A DNA stretch of 64,000 bases. Source: Clostridium sp. Its GTDB lineage: Bacteria > Bacillota > Clostridia > Clostridiales > Clostridiaceae. The stretch's first letter is position 1. Each line of letters starts with the position of its first letter. This document shows positions 21,601-27,847 of the stretch, one piece after another. A program made the translations under genes and the position numbers. The notes beneath the pieces are model-generated. The model worked only from the letters and a program-made list of their open reading frames with translations, did not search any database and was not told where the DNA came from. The stretch covers positions 310,001 through 374,000 of the forward strand of contig NZ_JAGHFX010000058.1 in NCBI RefSeq assembly GCF_017888565.1. Direction: 5' to 3'.

Positions 21601-22273
21601 AACAACTAATCCTATAGAAAATATAGTAGAAAAAGTAGAAAATCCTAATGGAAAGAACGAAGTAATTATAAAAAATCCATCAAATGAAATTAGACTTGAA
21701 ATAAAAGATATGGAAGCTATAAAGACTGGAAATGGATCTTTTGAAATTAAAAATGGATATCATACAATAATACTACCATTTAGTTTAATTGATAAAGCTT
21801 TATTAAAAGAAGGTTCAAGTATAATTTTTGAAATGAAGGTTAATGAAGATGCAAGCGTTACAGCTGGAATTAAAGGAGTTAAGAAAGTATTTGAATTTAA
21901 TCTATATGTTAAGACCGTCGATGAAATAGTTTATATTCATAACTTTAAAGATGGATTTGCAACTATTACATTAAATTTGACAGATGAGGATTTTAGGGGA
22001 TTAAATAAACAAAACTTAGCTGTATTCTACTATAATGAAGAAACCAAGACTTTTGAACAATTAGAAACAACTATAAACGGAAATGAAGTAACATTTAAAA
22101 CATCACATTTTAGTAAATTTATAATTGCAGAAAAAACTAATAATGAAAATGGAGTGACTTTACCAGCTACTGGTGGAAATAATCCTATTTATTTAATAAT
22201 TATAGGGTTAATTATAGTTGGATTCGGTGCATTTATGTTATTCAATAAAAAGAAAAAAGAAGCAAATGAATAA
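15668..22273 (+). CDS. Cell-wall anchored multi-domain PHP-type metallohydrolase / 5'-nucleotidase
   Basis: About 2201 aa. The start at 15668 is preferred over 15662 because AGGGGG ends at 15661. Order: signal peptide (after VKA); lamin-tail domain (about 35-200, VISEVYGGGGNGG); Ig-like domains (about 215-400); CehA/PHP-type metallohydrolase (about 402-738, GQLHSHTNISDGTG and AVTDHSNWF); a CARDB-like segment; a GATase-like or DUF4350-like domain (about 848-1108, ILSDPQS); OB-fold (about 1131-1312); metallophosphatase with ILHTNDTHG, DAGDTLHG, GNHDFNYG and GHSHSKYP; 5'-nucleotidase C-terminal domain (ITNGGGIRDSI); two Big2 repeats; shared C-terminal domain; LPATGG at 2165. It resembles YhcR-type surface nucleases/nucleotidases and likely scavenges extracellular nucleotides or nucleic acids. 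Confidence 0.88.
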   Translation: MKKLLKSRILSSFMALTMIVGLITVPVKEVKAEKSSNIVISEVYGGGGNGGSKYKNDFIELYNPTDADVNIDGWKIEYAAKAGNFAGTSNFTILSGVIKGNGYYLIQEAKGAAGTDELPDPDIKDGKIAMGGSDCKVRLVDSNAQVIDLVGIGAANEAEGNATAKGMGNTLSVQRKDNDGSNNGVTNGWDTNNNENDFYAKEPTPRNTSYSAIDISLTGLNIDENISLEVGENKSLTLSYVPENTTEKGVEYISLNPEIATVANEGKVVAVKEGETTIEVRSTIKADIKAECKVTVNKVTDKVGPTVSELKPANGQNIGDLRRPEISATFNDESGINMDSIKLSLDGKDVSGNINKDSQIVKYSVEEDLADGTHTVLVEVKDSLGNLTSQEWKFTIGEVQKNLYFGQLHSHTNISDGTGTVDDAYQYAQNNAKVDFLAVTDHSNWFDNDTKASLADGSMSEAWNKGLTAADKYNKDGNFVAIYGYEMTWSGSTGGYGHINTFNTPGFETRTNNKMDLKNYYNALKTQKQSISQLNHPGKTFGDFSDFAYYDAEIDKQVTLIEVGNGEGAIRGSGYFPSYEYYTRALDKGWHVAPTNNQDNHKGKWGNANTARTVVEASDLSRESVYDAIKERRVYATEDENLEISYEVNGNTMGSIIPQTDLLEFNVNVEDINSGDNIKKISIIGDGGKVVKSIDNINSTTKNWSFTLDKSTSSYYYVRVDQADSDIAVTSAVWVGERENFGISTVDSDTEVIIAGEEFNIGTTIYNNEAVSINNVKVDYYLNNGSEAIDTQIIEKVDAGSSIVAKLPHKFEKAGDYSFQVKVTATINGEVKEFKGAIEVEVLGSNEVSKVIIDGAHQNQYVSGDYSGKVTTLTALMGQNKVKSIINTKAITDEVLKGISLLILSDPQSTTNATYGLVPQKYTQDELDAIARFVKNGGNIAITSKADYKDATGEYGNAVQGNSVLEAIGAKIRFNDDQVTDDNENGGQAFRLYFDDYNTESSWMNGIDTTKKYSFYSGSTLIMPSDTSNIDILVKGHATTYGSDADNQKDNVTVGKGDVVGLAVETLSNGAKVIASGATFFSNFEMDGLDYSNYQITEKVIKELAAAPELPVSKIADVRVDSNNDNLPDRFGESVVVEGYVTAASNLAAPGNSFFDVIYVQDETAGLTIFGVSTTSVKLGQKVRIKGKVSSYLNDAQVALKNESLGLQIIDENINLVQPMKLSTKDSMLEEKEGLLVKVEGKVTRIEGQSIFVDDGSGESRVYVEGYVRSSKNPGVDDEWKERINVGDKISAIGLASEDPEGHRLRVRDSGEIEKLSSNDVEITILHTNDTHGRVKGDSSVIGIDTISAIKKSIQNSLLVDAGDTLHGLPFATMKKGEDIVTLMKLAGYDAMTPGNHDFNYGYQRLLELANMSSEGDNSFPIISSNVMKGDNTLLNSNLIKEIDGIKVGLFGLSTPETAYKTNPNNVIGIKFNDPIESAKKQVEELKAKGANVIIAIAHIGTDASSEITSPMIAKAVSGIDIIVDGHSHSKYPTGLEADNGTIIVSTGEYEANLGQVKITIDKETKKVLNKVATLIPKSTASTIEPDETVTAKIKDIDEVQEVILSKVVGNSKVILDGARENARTKETNLGNLITDSMIHVTGAEIAITNGGGIRDSINEGEITKGEIIKVLPFGNYIVTKYLTGAQIKDILEHGVKSYPATAGQFTHVAGIKYIFDKDNEAGNRIISITMDGKELDMNAKYLVATNDFMAAGGDSYPHFKDAKTENEFQALDEALEAYIKELGDVNYAVEGRIVVGKVTPVVKVTGVSLDKTSSELKINESLELKASISPSDATNKEVTWTSSNEDIAKVDENGKVTAVGAGKATITVTTKDGNFKATCDITVKNEEVPVIKVTGVSLDKTSLELKINESLGLKASISPADATNKDVTWTSSDEKIAKVDANGKVIAVGAGKVTITVTTKDGGFKATCEVIVKDDNGTTNPIENIVEKVENPNGKNEVIIKNPSNEIRLEIKDMEAIKTGNGSFEIKNGYHTIILPFSLIDKALLKEGSSIIFEMKVNEDASVTAGIKGVKKVFEFNLYVKTVDEIVYIHNFKDGFATITLNLTDEDFRGLNKQNLAVFYYNEETKTFEQLETTINGNEVTFKTSHFSKFIIAEKTNNENGVTLPATGGNNPIYLIIIGLIIVGFGAFMLFNKKKKEANE

Positions 22274-22289
22274 GGGATATTAAAAAATG

Positions 22290-22316
22290 AGGCTGCTAAG
22301 TTATTTTTAGCAGCCT
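22290..22316. terminator. Shared terminator between convergent genes
   Basis: AGGCTGCTAA / TTAGCAGCCT hairpin. It is T-rich on both sides (TTTAA on plus, CATTTTTTA on minus) and serves the nucleotidase gene and ytaF. Confidence 0.85.
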
Positions 22317-22940
22317 TTAAAATGCTCTTAAAAAAGCTAAAATGATTAGCATTGCGCCTGATAACCAAGAGAGATTTATATTTGTATTTTCGACTAATTT
22401 TCTCCCTATAAATGCTCCGAATAAAATTGCTATTATGCCAATTAATAAGGCAACTATAAGAACTTGAATATAGTTAATAGATATAAGGCTGCTACCAAAT
22501 CCAACTGCTAAACTATCTAATGATAGAGCCATAGCAAGATAGAAGGCCTCTTTTGATGTAAGTATTTTAGATTTATCAAAATCAGCCTTTATTTCATCAG
22601 CATATACTTGTAAAACGATATTAAAATCGAATAATTTAAAAGTCAATGGTGATAAATCATTTGATTTATTTTTTATATAAGATTTCAATAAACTTTCAAA
22701 AAGTCTATATACTCCTAAAAGAAAAAGTACAAGAAAACTTATAATTCTTGCAACATTAGCAGATATATAATTTTGAAGGAATCCACCAACTAGAAGTGAA
22801 AATCCGAGCATACTAGCTGAAATTATATCCACTATCAACGCAGAGGTAAGTGGGATTTTAATTTTACTAGTGCCATATGCAATACTTGCTAGGAATGAAT
22901 CTATTGATACTGATAAAACTAATAATATTGTCTCTAGCAT
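22317..22940 (-). CDS. ytaF: Sporulation membrane protein YtaF (MntP-like)
   Basis: A 207-aa integral membrane protein with about six helices. Two internal repeats each carry an acidic membrane motif: SIDSFLASIAYG near the N-terminus and SLDSLAVGFGSS in the second half. This is the pattern of the MntP/YtaF group of putative manganese-efflux-like proteins. YtaF is known as a sporulation membrane protein in spore-formers; its exact role is not settled. It is convergent with the nucleotidase gene and shares a terminator. Confidence 0.85.
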   Translation of the reverse strand: MLETILLVLSVSIDSFLASIAYGTSKIKIPLTSALIVDIISASMLGFSLLVGGFLQNYISANVARIISFLVLFLLGVYRLFESLLKSYIKNKSNDLSPLTFKLFDFNIVLQVYADEIKADFDKSKILTSKEAFYLAMALSLDSLAVGFGSSLISINYIQVLIVALLIGIIAILFGAFIGRKLVENTNINLSWLSGAMLIILAFLRAF

Positions 22941-23102
22941 AAATTTGTCCTCTGAAATTATTATTACTTCATAATATGAAAAAAATATGCATATAGTTAC
23001 AAAATTTGATTACACATAAATATAGTGAAGTAAAAAAATAGTGGTAAAAAATCTTTTTTAAATATAAAATATTATTTGATAATTAAATTAAAGGAGAACA
23101 AA

Positions 23103-23372
23103 ATGAATAATAAAGAATTAAACTTAGATGATAATGAAAAGAAGATAATGAGCTTTTTAGATGAAGATGGTAATAAAGTAGATTTTGAGGCTATAGCAAG
23201 AATTTATTTAGAAGAAATAGAATATTTATTATTAGCTCCAATCGATGAAAAGAGTGAAGATGTATATGTCTTTAGAGTAGATAACGTAGATGGAAAAGAG
23301 GAGTTAAACTTAGTAGAAGATGATAAGGAGTTTTTAGCTGTTAAAAAGGAATATAAAAAATTGTTATATTAA
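23103..23372 (+). CDS. DUF1292 (YrzB-like) acidic protein
   Basis: 89 aa. The start at 23103 is set by AAGGAG seven bases upstream; an in-frame ATG at 23076 lacks one. The sequence fits DUF1292: a [17 protein letters not shown] beginning, then EYLLLAPID, a VFRVDN strand, and a C-terminal [17 protein letters not shown]. The protein is strongly acidic and probably cytosolic, function unknown. It is 12 bp ahead of the next gene and likely co-transcribed. Homologues lie in the yrrK-yrzB region of other Firmicutes. Confidence 0.8.
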   Translation: MNNKELNLDDNEKKIMSFLDEDGNKVDFEAIARIYLEEIEYLLLAPIDEKSEDVYVFRVDNVDGKEELNLVEDDKEFLAVKKEYKKLLY

Positions 23373-23384
23373 TTGGAGGAAATT

Positions 23385-23783
23385 ATGAATTGTAGTAAGA
23401 TTATAGAAATATTAGATGAAAATTGTTTAACTGAAATTGAAGAATTAAAAAAAGGAGATGGTCTATTCTTAGTAAAATTCTTTTTAGACTTTGATGAAGA
23501 TGTTTTAAAAGCAGCAAGAAGTTATTCAAATGAAGAAAGCGATTATGAAGAAGAAAGTAGTCAATGGTATAAAGAATACTTCATTCCGTATCTTTATGAA
23601 TATGGAAATGATGAAGTTGTTGATATAATTGAAGAAATAGTTGAAGAGTTAGAAATTTCAGGAGAGGTTATGGCTTTTCAAATTGATTCAGTAAACTGTG
23701 AAAGCATTCAATTCATGGCCTTATTTACAGAAGAAGATAGTGATTTATCTATTGAGGATGTTGCAAAAGAGTTTATTTGCTAA
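23385..23783 (+). CDS. Conserved acidic hypothetical protein
   Basis: 132 aa. Start set by TGGAGG seven bases before ATG 23385. I do not recognise the family. It is very acidic (runs such as ESDYEEESSQW and EIVEELEISGE), has no signal peptide or membrane helix, and appears to have a mixed helix/strand fold. It follows the DUF1292 gene closely and precedes the 6S RNA promoter, so it probably forms a two-gene unit with DUF1292. Confidence 0.65.
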   Translation: MNCSKIIEILDENCLTEIEELKKGDGLFLVKFFLDFDEDVLKAARSYSNEESDYEEESSQWYKEYFIPYLYEYGNDEVVDIIEEIVEELEISGEVMAFQIDSVNCESIQFMALFTEEDSDLSIEDVAKEFIC

Positions 23784-23811
23784 TTGATAGGTACACATGA
23801 AAAAAATTCTA

Positions 23812-23839
23812 TTGCATATGAAATAATCTATGATATAAT
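23812..23839 (+). promoter_or_regulatory. Promoter of 6S RNA
   Basis: TTGCAT, 16 bp, then TATAAT. It lies 8-10 bp ahead of the predicted RNA 5' end. Confidence 0.65.
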
Positions 23840-23847
23840 AAAATCAT

Positions 23848-24048
23848 AAAATAAATCCTGAGATGTGCGCTAAGCTTATAATATTCAACCTACATTATTG
23901 ATACGGGATTTGCAATAGCTAAAACAATGTCAGGCTTCAGTAATTCACTTTAAGTGGCAGGAGAAGGCAGCGGATTAGTGAGCTTAACCCACCTGCGAGC
24001 CGCAGGTATGAATATTTAAGTGACCGGCATGTTGGGAGTATATTTGCT
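23848..24048 (+). ncRNA. ssrS: 6S RNA
   Basis: 6S RNA binds housekeeping RNA polymerase and down-regulates transcription in stationary phase. The 5' arm CCTGAGATGTGCGCTAAGC closely matches the conserved CTGAGATGTTCGCAAGC start of E. coli 6S RNA. The 3' half contains CACCTGCGAGCCGCAGG, comparable with the conserved GCCTGCGGCGGC region. The ends (AAATAAATCCTG and GGGAGTATATTT) can pair to form the closing stem. It is flanked by a good promoter and a strong terminator, and carries no reading frame. Exact ends are estimates. Confidence 0.85.
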
Positions 24049-24051
24049 AAT

Positions 24052-24079
24052 AACACCTTATATAATAAGGTGTTTTTTA
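24052..24079 (+). terminator. Terminator of 6S RNA
   Basis: A perfect hairpin AACACCTTAT / ATAAGGTGTT with a 3-nt loop, followed by TTTTTT. Confidence 0.9.
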
Positions 24080-24212
24080 TTTAAAGAATATAGAAACTTT
24101 TTAAGTTAATAGCTAAAAAAGTTTCTATATTTTTTTATAAGGAATTATATTTAACTAATTTATAAATAAAGTAATCATCAAATTCACACATAATAAATAT
24201 TGAGTAGACTAT

Positions 24213-24413
24213 TTAAGCAACCTTTTTCAAAGGGTTGCTACCAAAGTGTTTTCTAATATATCTTTTATAGATATTCTTTTGTGATTTACTTATTAGCTTG
24301 TCCAAATCTTGTGAAAGATAAATTATTAATTTGTTGCTTGGAGAAAGGTATCCTAATAAGAAGTTTAGTATAGCTTTCTTTAGTATTATTTGTCTTCTAC
24401 ATTTCTTTATCAT
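24213..24413 (-). CDS. Spo0E-like aspartyl-phosphate phosphatase
   Basis: 66 aa from ATG 24413, with GGAGG 11 bases upstream; a longer frame to 24431 would include the ribosome binding site. Spo0E-family proteins remove phosphate from Spo0A~P and so delay sporulation. The signature is visible as SPSNKLIIYLSQDLDKLI, matching the family pattern (S..v..LSqeLDkLI). The first half is the expected short helix. It is monocistronic. Motif preserved, but family members are short and divergent, so moderate confidence. Confidence 0.65.
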   Translation of the reverse strand: MIKKCRRQIILKKAILNFLLGYLSPSNKLIIYLSQDLDKLISKSQKNIYKRYIRKHFGSNPLKKVA

Positions 24414-24719
24414 TTTTAGTAGCACCTCCATCTATTTACAAAATACATCTTGTTATAACAATATTATACCAAAAAGTGTAAAAATGTAAAATGAAATCAT
24501 AAAACAAATAACAACAAATTTGTCTAAATTTTTTCTGTAAATTTTATCATAATTTGTAATATTAAAGAATATAATGAAAATTATGTAATGATATTTATTT
24601 AATATAAAAAATAAAGGGAAAAGAGTTTGTCGAAATTATATAAGTTGATATTGATTAAAATAGAGGGTAAAATATAAGAAAGGGTTAAATTTAAATTAAG
24701 TTAAGAAGGAGAACTAAAG

Positions 24720-24911
24720 ATGGATTACCAAAACATGAAGATGGATGATGTAATAAAAAGAATTAATGAACTTTACAAGAAAAGTAAAGAAGAGGGATTA
24801 AACGATTCAGAAAAAGAAGAGCAACAAATTTTAAGAAGAAGATATATAGATAGTGTAAAAAGTAATTTTAGAGCTCAACTAGAAACAGTAGAACCAAAAA
24901 AAAGAAATTAA
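24720..24911 (+). CDS. DUF896 (YnzC-like) protein
   Basis: 63 aa with AAGGAG upstream. The sequence INELYKKSKEEGLNDSEKEEQ followed by RRRYIDSVKSNFRAQLE is the DUF896 helical-hairpin signature. In Bacillus subtilis, YnzC belongs to this family and is linked to the SOS operon; its function is unclear. Here it is 12 bp ahead of hprK and probably in the same transcript. Confidence 0.9.
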   Translation: MDYQNMKMDDVIKRINELYKKSKEEGLNDSEKEEQQILRRRYIDSVKSNFRAQLETVEPKKRN

Positions 24912-24923
24912 AGGGTGATAAAT

Positions 24924-25832
24924 TTGTCAGTTACAGTTGAAAAGATAATAAAAGATTTTGACATGGAAGTATTAGTTGAAGGAGAGAAAAATGTAGAAGT
25001 ATTTGTTAATGATATAAATAGACCAGGATTACAATTATCAGGGTTTTATAATTACTTTGCTCCTGAAAGAATACAGGTAATAGGAAAAGCTGAATGGAGT
25101 TTTTTAGATGCTATGGGGTTAGAACTTCGTAAGAAAAGAATAGATAAATACTTCAGCTTTAATTTAAAATGTTTAGTAATTACAAGGGACTTAGAGCCTC
25201 ACGAGGAATTATTAAAAGCAGCTAAGAAAAATAAAATTTGGCTTATAAGAACGAGATTAGTTACTACAAAACTGATTAGTAAGTTAACAATTTATCTTAC
25301 AGGACAATTAGCACCAGAAACTAGACTACATGGAGTATTAGTTGATGTATATGGAATAGGAATATTAATAACAGGTGAAAGTGGAATTGGCAAAAGTGAA
25401 ACTGCTTTAGAACTTATAAAAAGAGGTCATAGATTAGTAACTGATGATGCAGTAGATATAAAAGAAATTGATGGTGAGTTAATTGGTAGATCTCCAAGAA
25501 TTACTATAGGTATGCTTGAAGTAAGAGGAATTGGAATAATAGATGTAGCATCATTATATGGATTAAGTTCAATATTACCTGAAAAGGATATACAATTGCT
25601 TATGCATTTTGAACATTGGAAAGATGATGGGGATTACGATAGACTAGGATTAAATGATGATCGTCAAGATATATTGGGGGTTAAAGTTAGAAAGCTTAGA
25701 GTTCCTGTAAGGCCAGGAAGAAATATTGCTGTGATAATAGAAGCTGCTGCTGTAAATTATAGACATTCACTTATGTCTGATGTTACTCCAGTAGATATAA
25801 TTGAAAGTAGAATGGATAAGATAATAGAATAA
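24924..25832 (+). CDS. hprK: HPr kinase/phosphorylase
   Basis: 302 aa from TTG 24924, chosen because AAGGGTG lies six bases before and the product then begins (M)SVTVEKIIKDFDMEVLVEG, as in other HprK proteins; GTG 24915 is the alternative. HprK phosphorylates and dephosphorylates HPr on Ser46 and so drives CcpA-dependent carbon catabolite control. Visible motifs: Walker A GESGIGKSE, the HRLVTDDAVDI segment, and the signature LEVRGIGIIDV. It is the regulator upstream of cre sites such as the one before the amylopullulanase. Confidence 0.96.
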   Translation: MSVTVEKIIKDFDMEVLVEGEKNVEVFVNDINRPGLQLSGFYNYFAPERIQVIGKAEWSFLDAMGLELRKKRIDKYFSFNLKCLVITRDLEPHEELLKAAKKNKIWLIRTRLVTTKLISKLTIYLTGQLAPETRLHGVLVDVYGIGILITGESGIGKSETALELIKRGHRLVTDDAVDIKEIDGELIGRSPRITIGMLEVRGIGIIDVASLYGLSSILPEKDIQLLMHFEHWKDDGDYDRLGLNDDRQDILGVKVRKLRVPVRPGRNIAVIIEAAAVNYRHSLMSDVTPVDIIESRMDKIIE

Positions 25833-25896
25833 TACTTATATTAATATAGTATAGATTTAAATAATAATTACAATAAATAAAATTAGGAGGGCTAAT

Positions 25897-27294
25897 ATGG
25901 ACAAAAAGGAAGATAAAAAAAATCCTTGGTTAAAATATACAGGAGATAAGAAAGAGGAATTATTTGATTTTTGTAAAGGATATATAGATTATATGTCTTT
26001 ATGCAAGACAGAAAGAGAATGTGTATTAACAAGTGTAGATATGGCTATTGCTCTAGGATATAGAGATTTAGAAGAAGTTATAGAAAATGGAGAAACTTTA
26101 AAATCAGGTGATAAGATATTTATCAATAATAAAGATAAAGCATTAGCACTATTTCTTATTGGTGAAGAGCCAATTGAAAAAGGTATGAGAATAATAGGAT
26201 CTCATGTAGATTCTCCAAGATTAGATTTAAAGCAAAATCCTCTATATGAAGATTCTAACCTTGCTATGATGGAAACACATTATTATGGTGGAGTAAAAAA
26301 ATATCAATGGGTTACATTACCTTTAGCATTACATGGAGTTGTTGTTAAGAAAGATGGTACAAAAATTGATGTAGTAATTGGTGAAGATAATAATGATCCT
26401 GTTGTAGGAATATCTGACCTTTTAATACATTTATCTGCAGATCAACTTCAAAAGAAGGCTAATGTAGTTATTGAAGGTGAAGATTTAAATTTATTAGTTG
26501 GAAACATGCCTTTAGAAGGGTGTGAAAAGGATGCTGTTAAAGCAAATATTCTTAATATTTTAAAAGAAAAGTATAATTTTGAAGAAGAAGATTTTTTATC
26601 AGCAGAAATAGAAGTAGTTCCAGCAGGAAGAGCTAGAGAATATGGATTAGATAGAAGTATGATAATGGCATATGGTCAAGATGATAGAGTTTGTGCTTAT
26701 ACTTCATTAATGGCTCTTTTAGATTTAGATAAGAGTAAATACACTTCAGTAGTATTATTAGTAGATAAAGAAGAAGTAGGAAGTAACGGAGCAACTGGTA
26801 TGCACTCAAAATTCTTTGAAAATGTTGTTGCTGAAGTAATGGATAGACTAGGAGAATATTCAAGTTTAAAGTTAAGAAGAGCATTAGCAAATTCAAAGAT
26901 GTTATCAGCAGATGTTACAGCGGCTTATGATCCTAATTATCCTTCTGTAATGGAGAAGAAAAACTCTGCATATTTTGGTAAGGGTCTTGTATTTAGTAAA
27001 TATACAGGAGCTAGAGGAAAATCAGGATGTAATGATGCAAATCCAGAGTTTATGGCATGGCTTAGAAATGTTATGGATAAAAATGATGTTTTATTCCAAA
27101 CAGCTGAACTTGGTAAAGTAGATCAAGGCGGCGGTGGAACAATCGCATATATCTTAGCAGAATATAATATGGAAGTTATTGATTGTGGAGTAGCACTTCA
27201 AAATATGCATGCTCCTTGGGAAGTTTCAAGTAAGCTAGATATCTATGAAACTATGAGAGGATATAAAGCTTTCTTAGAAGAGGAATTAAATTAA
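25897..27294 (+). CDS. M18 family aminopeptidase
   Basis: A 465-aa cytosolic zinc aminopeptidase of the M18 (aspartyl aminopeptidase / aminopeptidase I) family. Metal-binding and catalytic segments: IIGSHVDSPRLDL, YGQDDRVCAYTSL, VDKEEVGSNGATG, SADVTAAYDPNYP, and a C-terminal GTIAYILAEYNMEVIDCGV then NMHAPWE containing the last histidine ligand. Length is normal for the group. It has AGGAGG at the right distance, and its own terminator at 27305. It is separated from hprK by 64 bp. Confidence 0.92.
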   Translation: MDKKEDKKNPWLKYTGDKKEELFDFCKGYIDYMSLCKTERECVLTSVDMAIALGYRDLEEVIENGETLKSGDKIFINNKDKALALFLIGEEPIEKGMRIIGSHVDSPRLDLKQNPLYEDSNLAMMETHYYGGVKKYQWVTLPLALHGVVVKKDGTKIDVVIGEDNNDPVVGISDLLIHLSADQLQKKANVVIEGEDLNLLVGNMPLEGCEKDAVKANILNILKEKYNFEEEDFLSAEIEVVPAGRAREYGLDRSMIMAYGQDDRVCAYTSLMALLDLDKSKYTSVVLLVDKEEVGSNGATGMHSKFFENVVAEVMDRLGEYSSLKLRRALANSKMLSADVTAAYDPNYPSVMEKKNSAYFGKGLVFSKYTGARGKSGCNDANPEFMAWLRNVMDKNDVLFQTAELGKVDQGGGGTIAYILAEYNMEVIDCGVALQNMHAPWEVSSKLDIYETMRGYKAFLEEELN

Positions 27295-27304
27295 TTTAAA
27301 AAAT

Positions 27305-27358
27305 AAAGCTGTATCAATATGAGTCTTATTTAACTTGTATTGATACAGTTTTATTTTT
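27305..27358 (+). terminator. Terminator after the M18 aminopeptidase
   Basis: CTGTATCAATA / TATTGATACAG hairpin followed by TTTTATTTTT. Confidence 0.85.
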
Positions 27359-27431
27359 ACTATAAATAGGTATAAGTATTTAAAATTTTAAGATATTATT
27401 ACATAAGGAATTTAGAATTTTAATTCTACAC

Positions 27432-27468
27432 TATTTTATTCACATATTTTAATTATGTGAATAAAATA
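27432..27468. repeat. 15-bp inverted repeat upstream of the holin gene
   Basis: TATTTTATTCACATA and its perfect complement TATGTGAATAAAATA are separated by 7 nt. There is no T-run after it, so it is more likely an operator or a 5'-UTR hairpin than a terminator. It ends 27 bp before the holin start. Confidence 0.6.
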
Positions 27469-27494
27469 TATCATAGGCAAGGAGGGGATTTATT

Positions 27495-27713
27495 ATGAAC
27501 TTTGATTGGTCAAGATTTAAGAACTATGGTTTATGGGTTTCTATTCTTGCATTAATACCAATGATTTTAAGTGCTTTTGGTATAGATGTAGTACCAGAAG
27601 AGTATCAAGCTATAACTAACACGATACTATCTATATTAGTAGCATTAGGAATAGTTAGTAATCCAACAACTCAAACTAAGTGGTTTAATGATGATAAAAG
27701 AATAGGTAAATAA
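27495..27713 (+). CDS. Phage holin-like small membrane protein
   Basis: 72 aa with a strong AAGGAGGGG site. It has a short amphipathic start (FDWSRFKNYGLWVS), then two hydrophobic segments separated by VPEEYQAITN, and a charged tail containing NPTTQTKWFNDD. This is the layout of small phage holins of the phi-LC3 type, where helix 1, a short polar turn and helix 2 are followed by a NPTT-like motif. No endolysin or other phage gene is adjacent, so it is a lone or domesticated holin. It has its own terminator. Confidence 0.7.
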   Translation: MNFDWSRFKNYGLWVSILALIPMILSAFGIDVVPEEYQAITNTILSILVALGIVSNPTTQTKWFNDDKRIGK

Positions 27714-27735
27714 ATAGATTTAAATGTAATTATTT

Positions 27736-27770
27736 AAAGAGATATTATTTTTTGGTAGTATCTCTTTTTT
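27736..27770 (+). terminator. Terminator after the holin gene
   Basis: AAAGAGATA / TATCTCTTT hairpin followed by a T-run. Confidence 0.8.
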
Positions 27771-27847
27771 ATTATTAAAGATATTTGAAAGCCTTAATAA
27801 ATTAATATAAAATTAAATTATTATAATATTGAAAAGTGAGAGTATAT

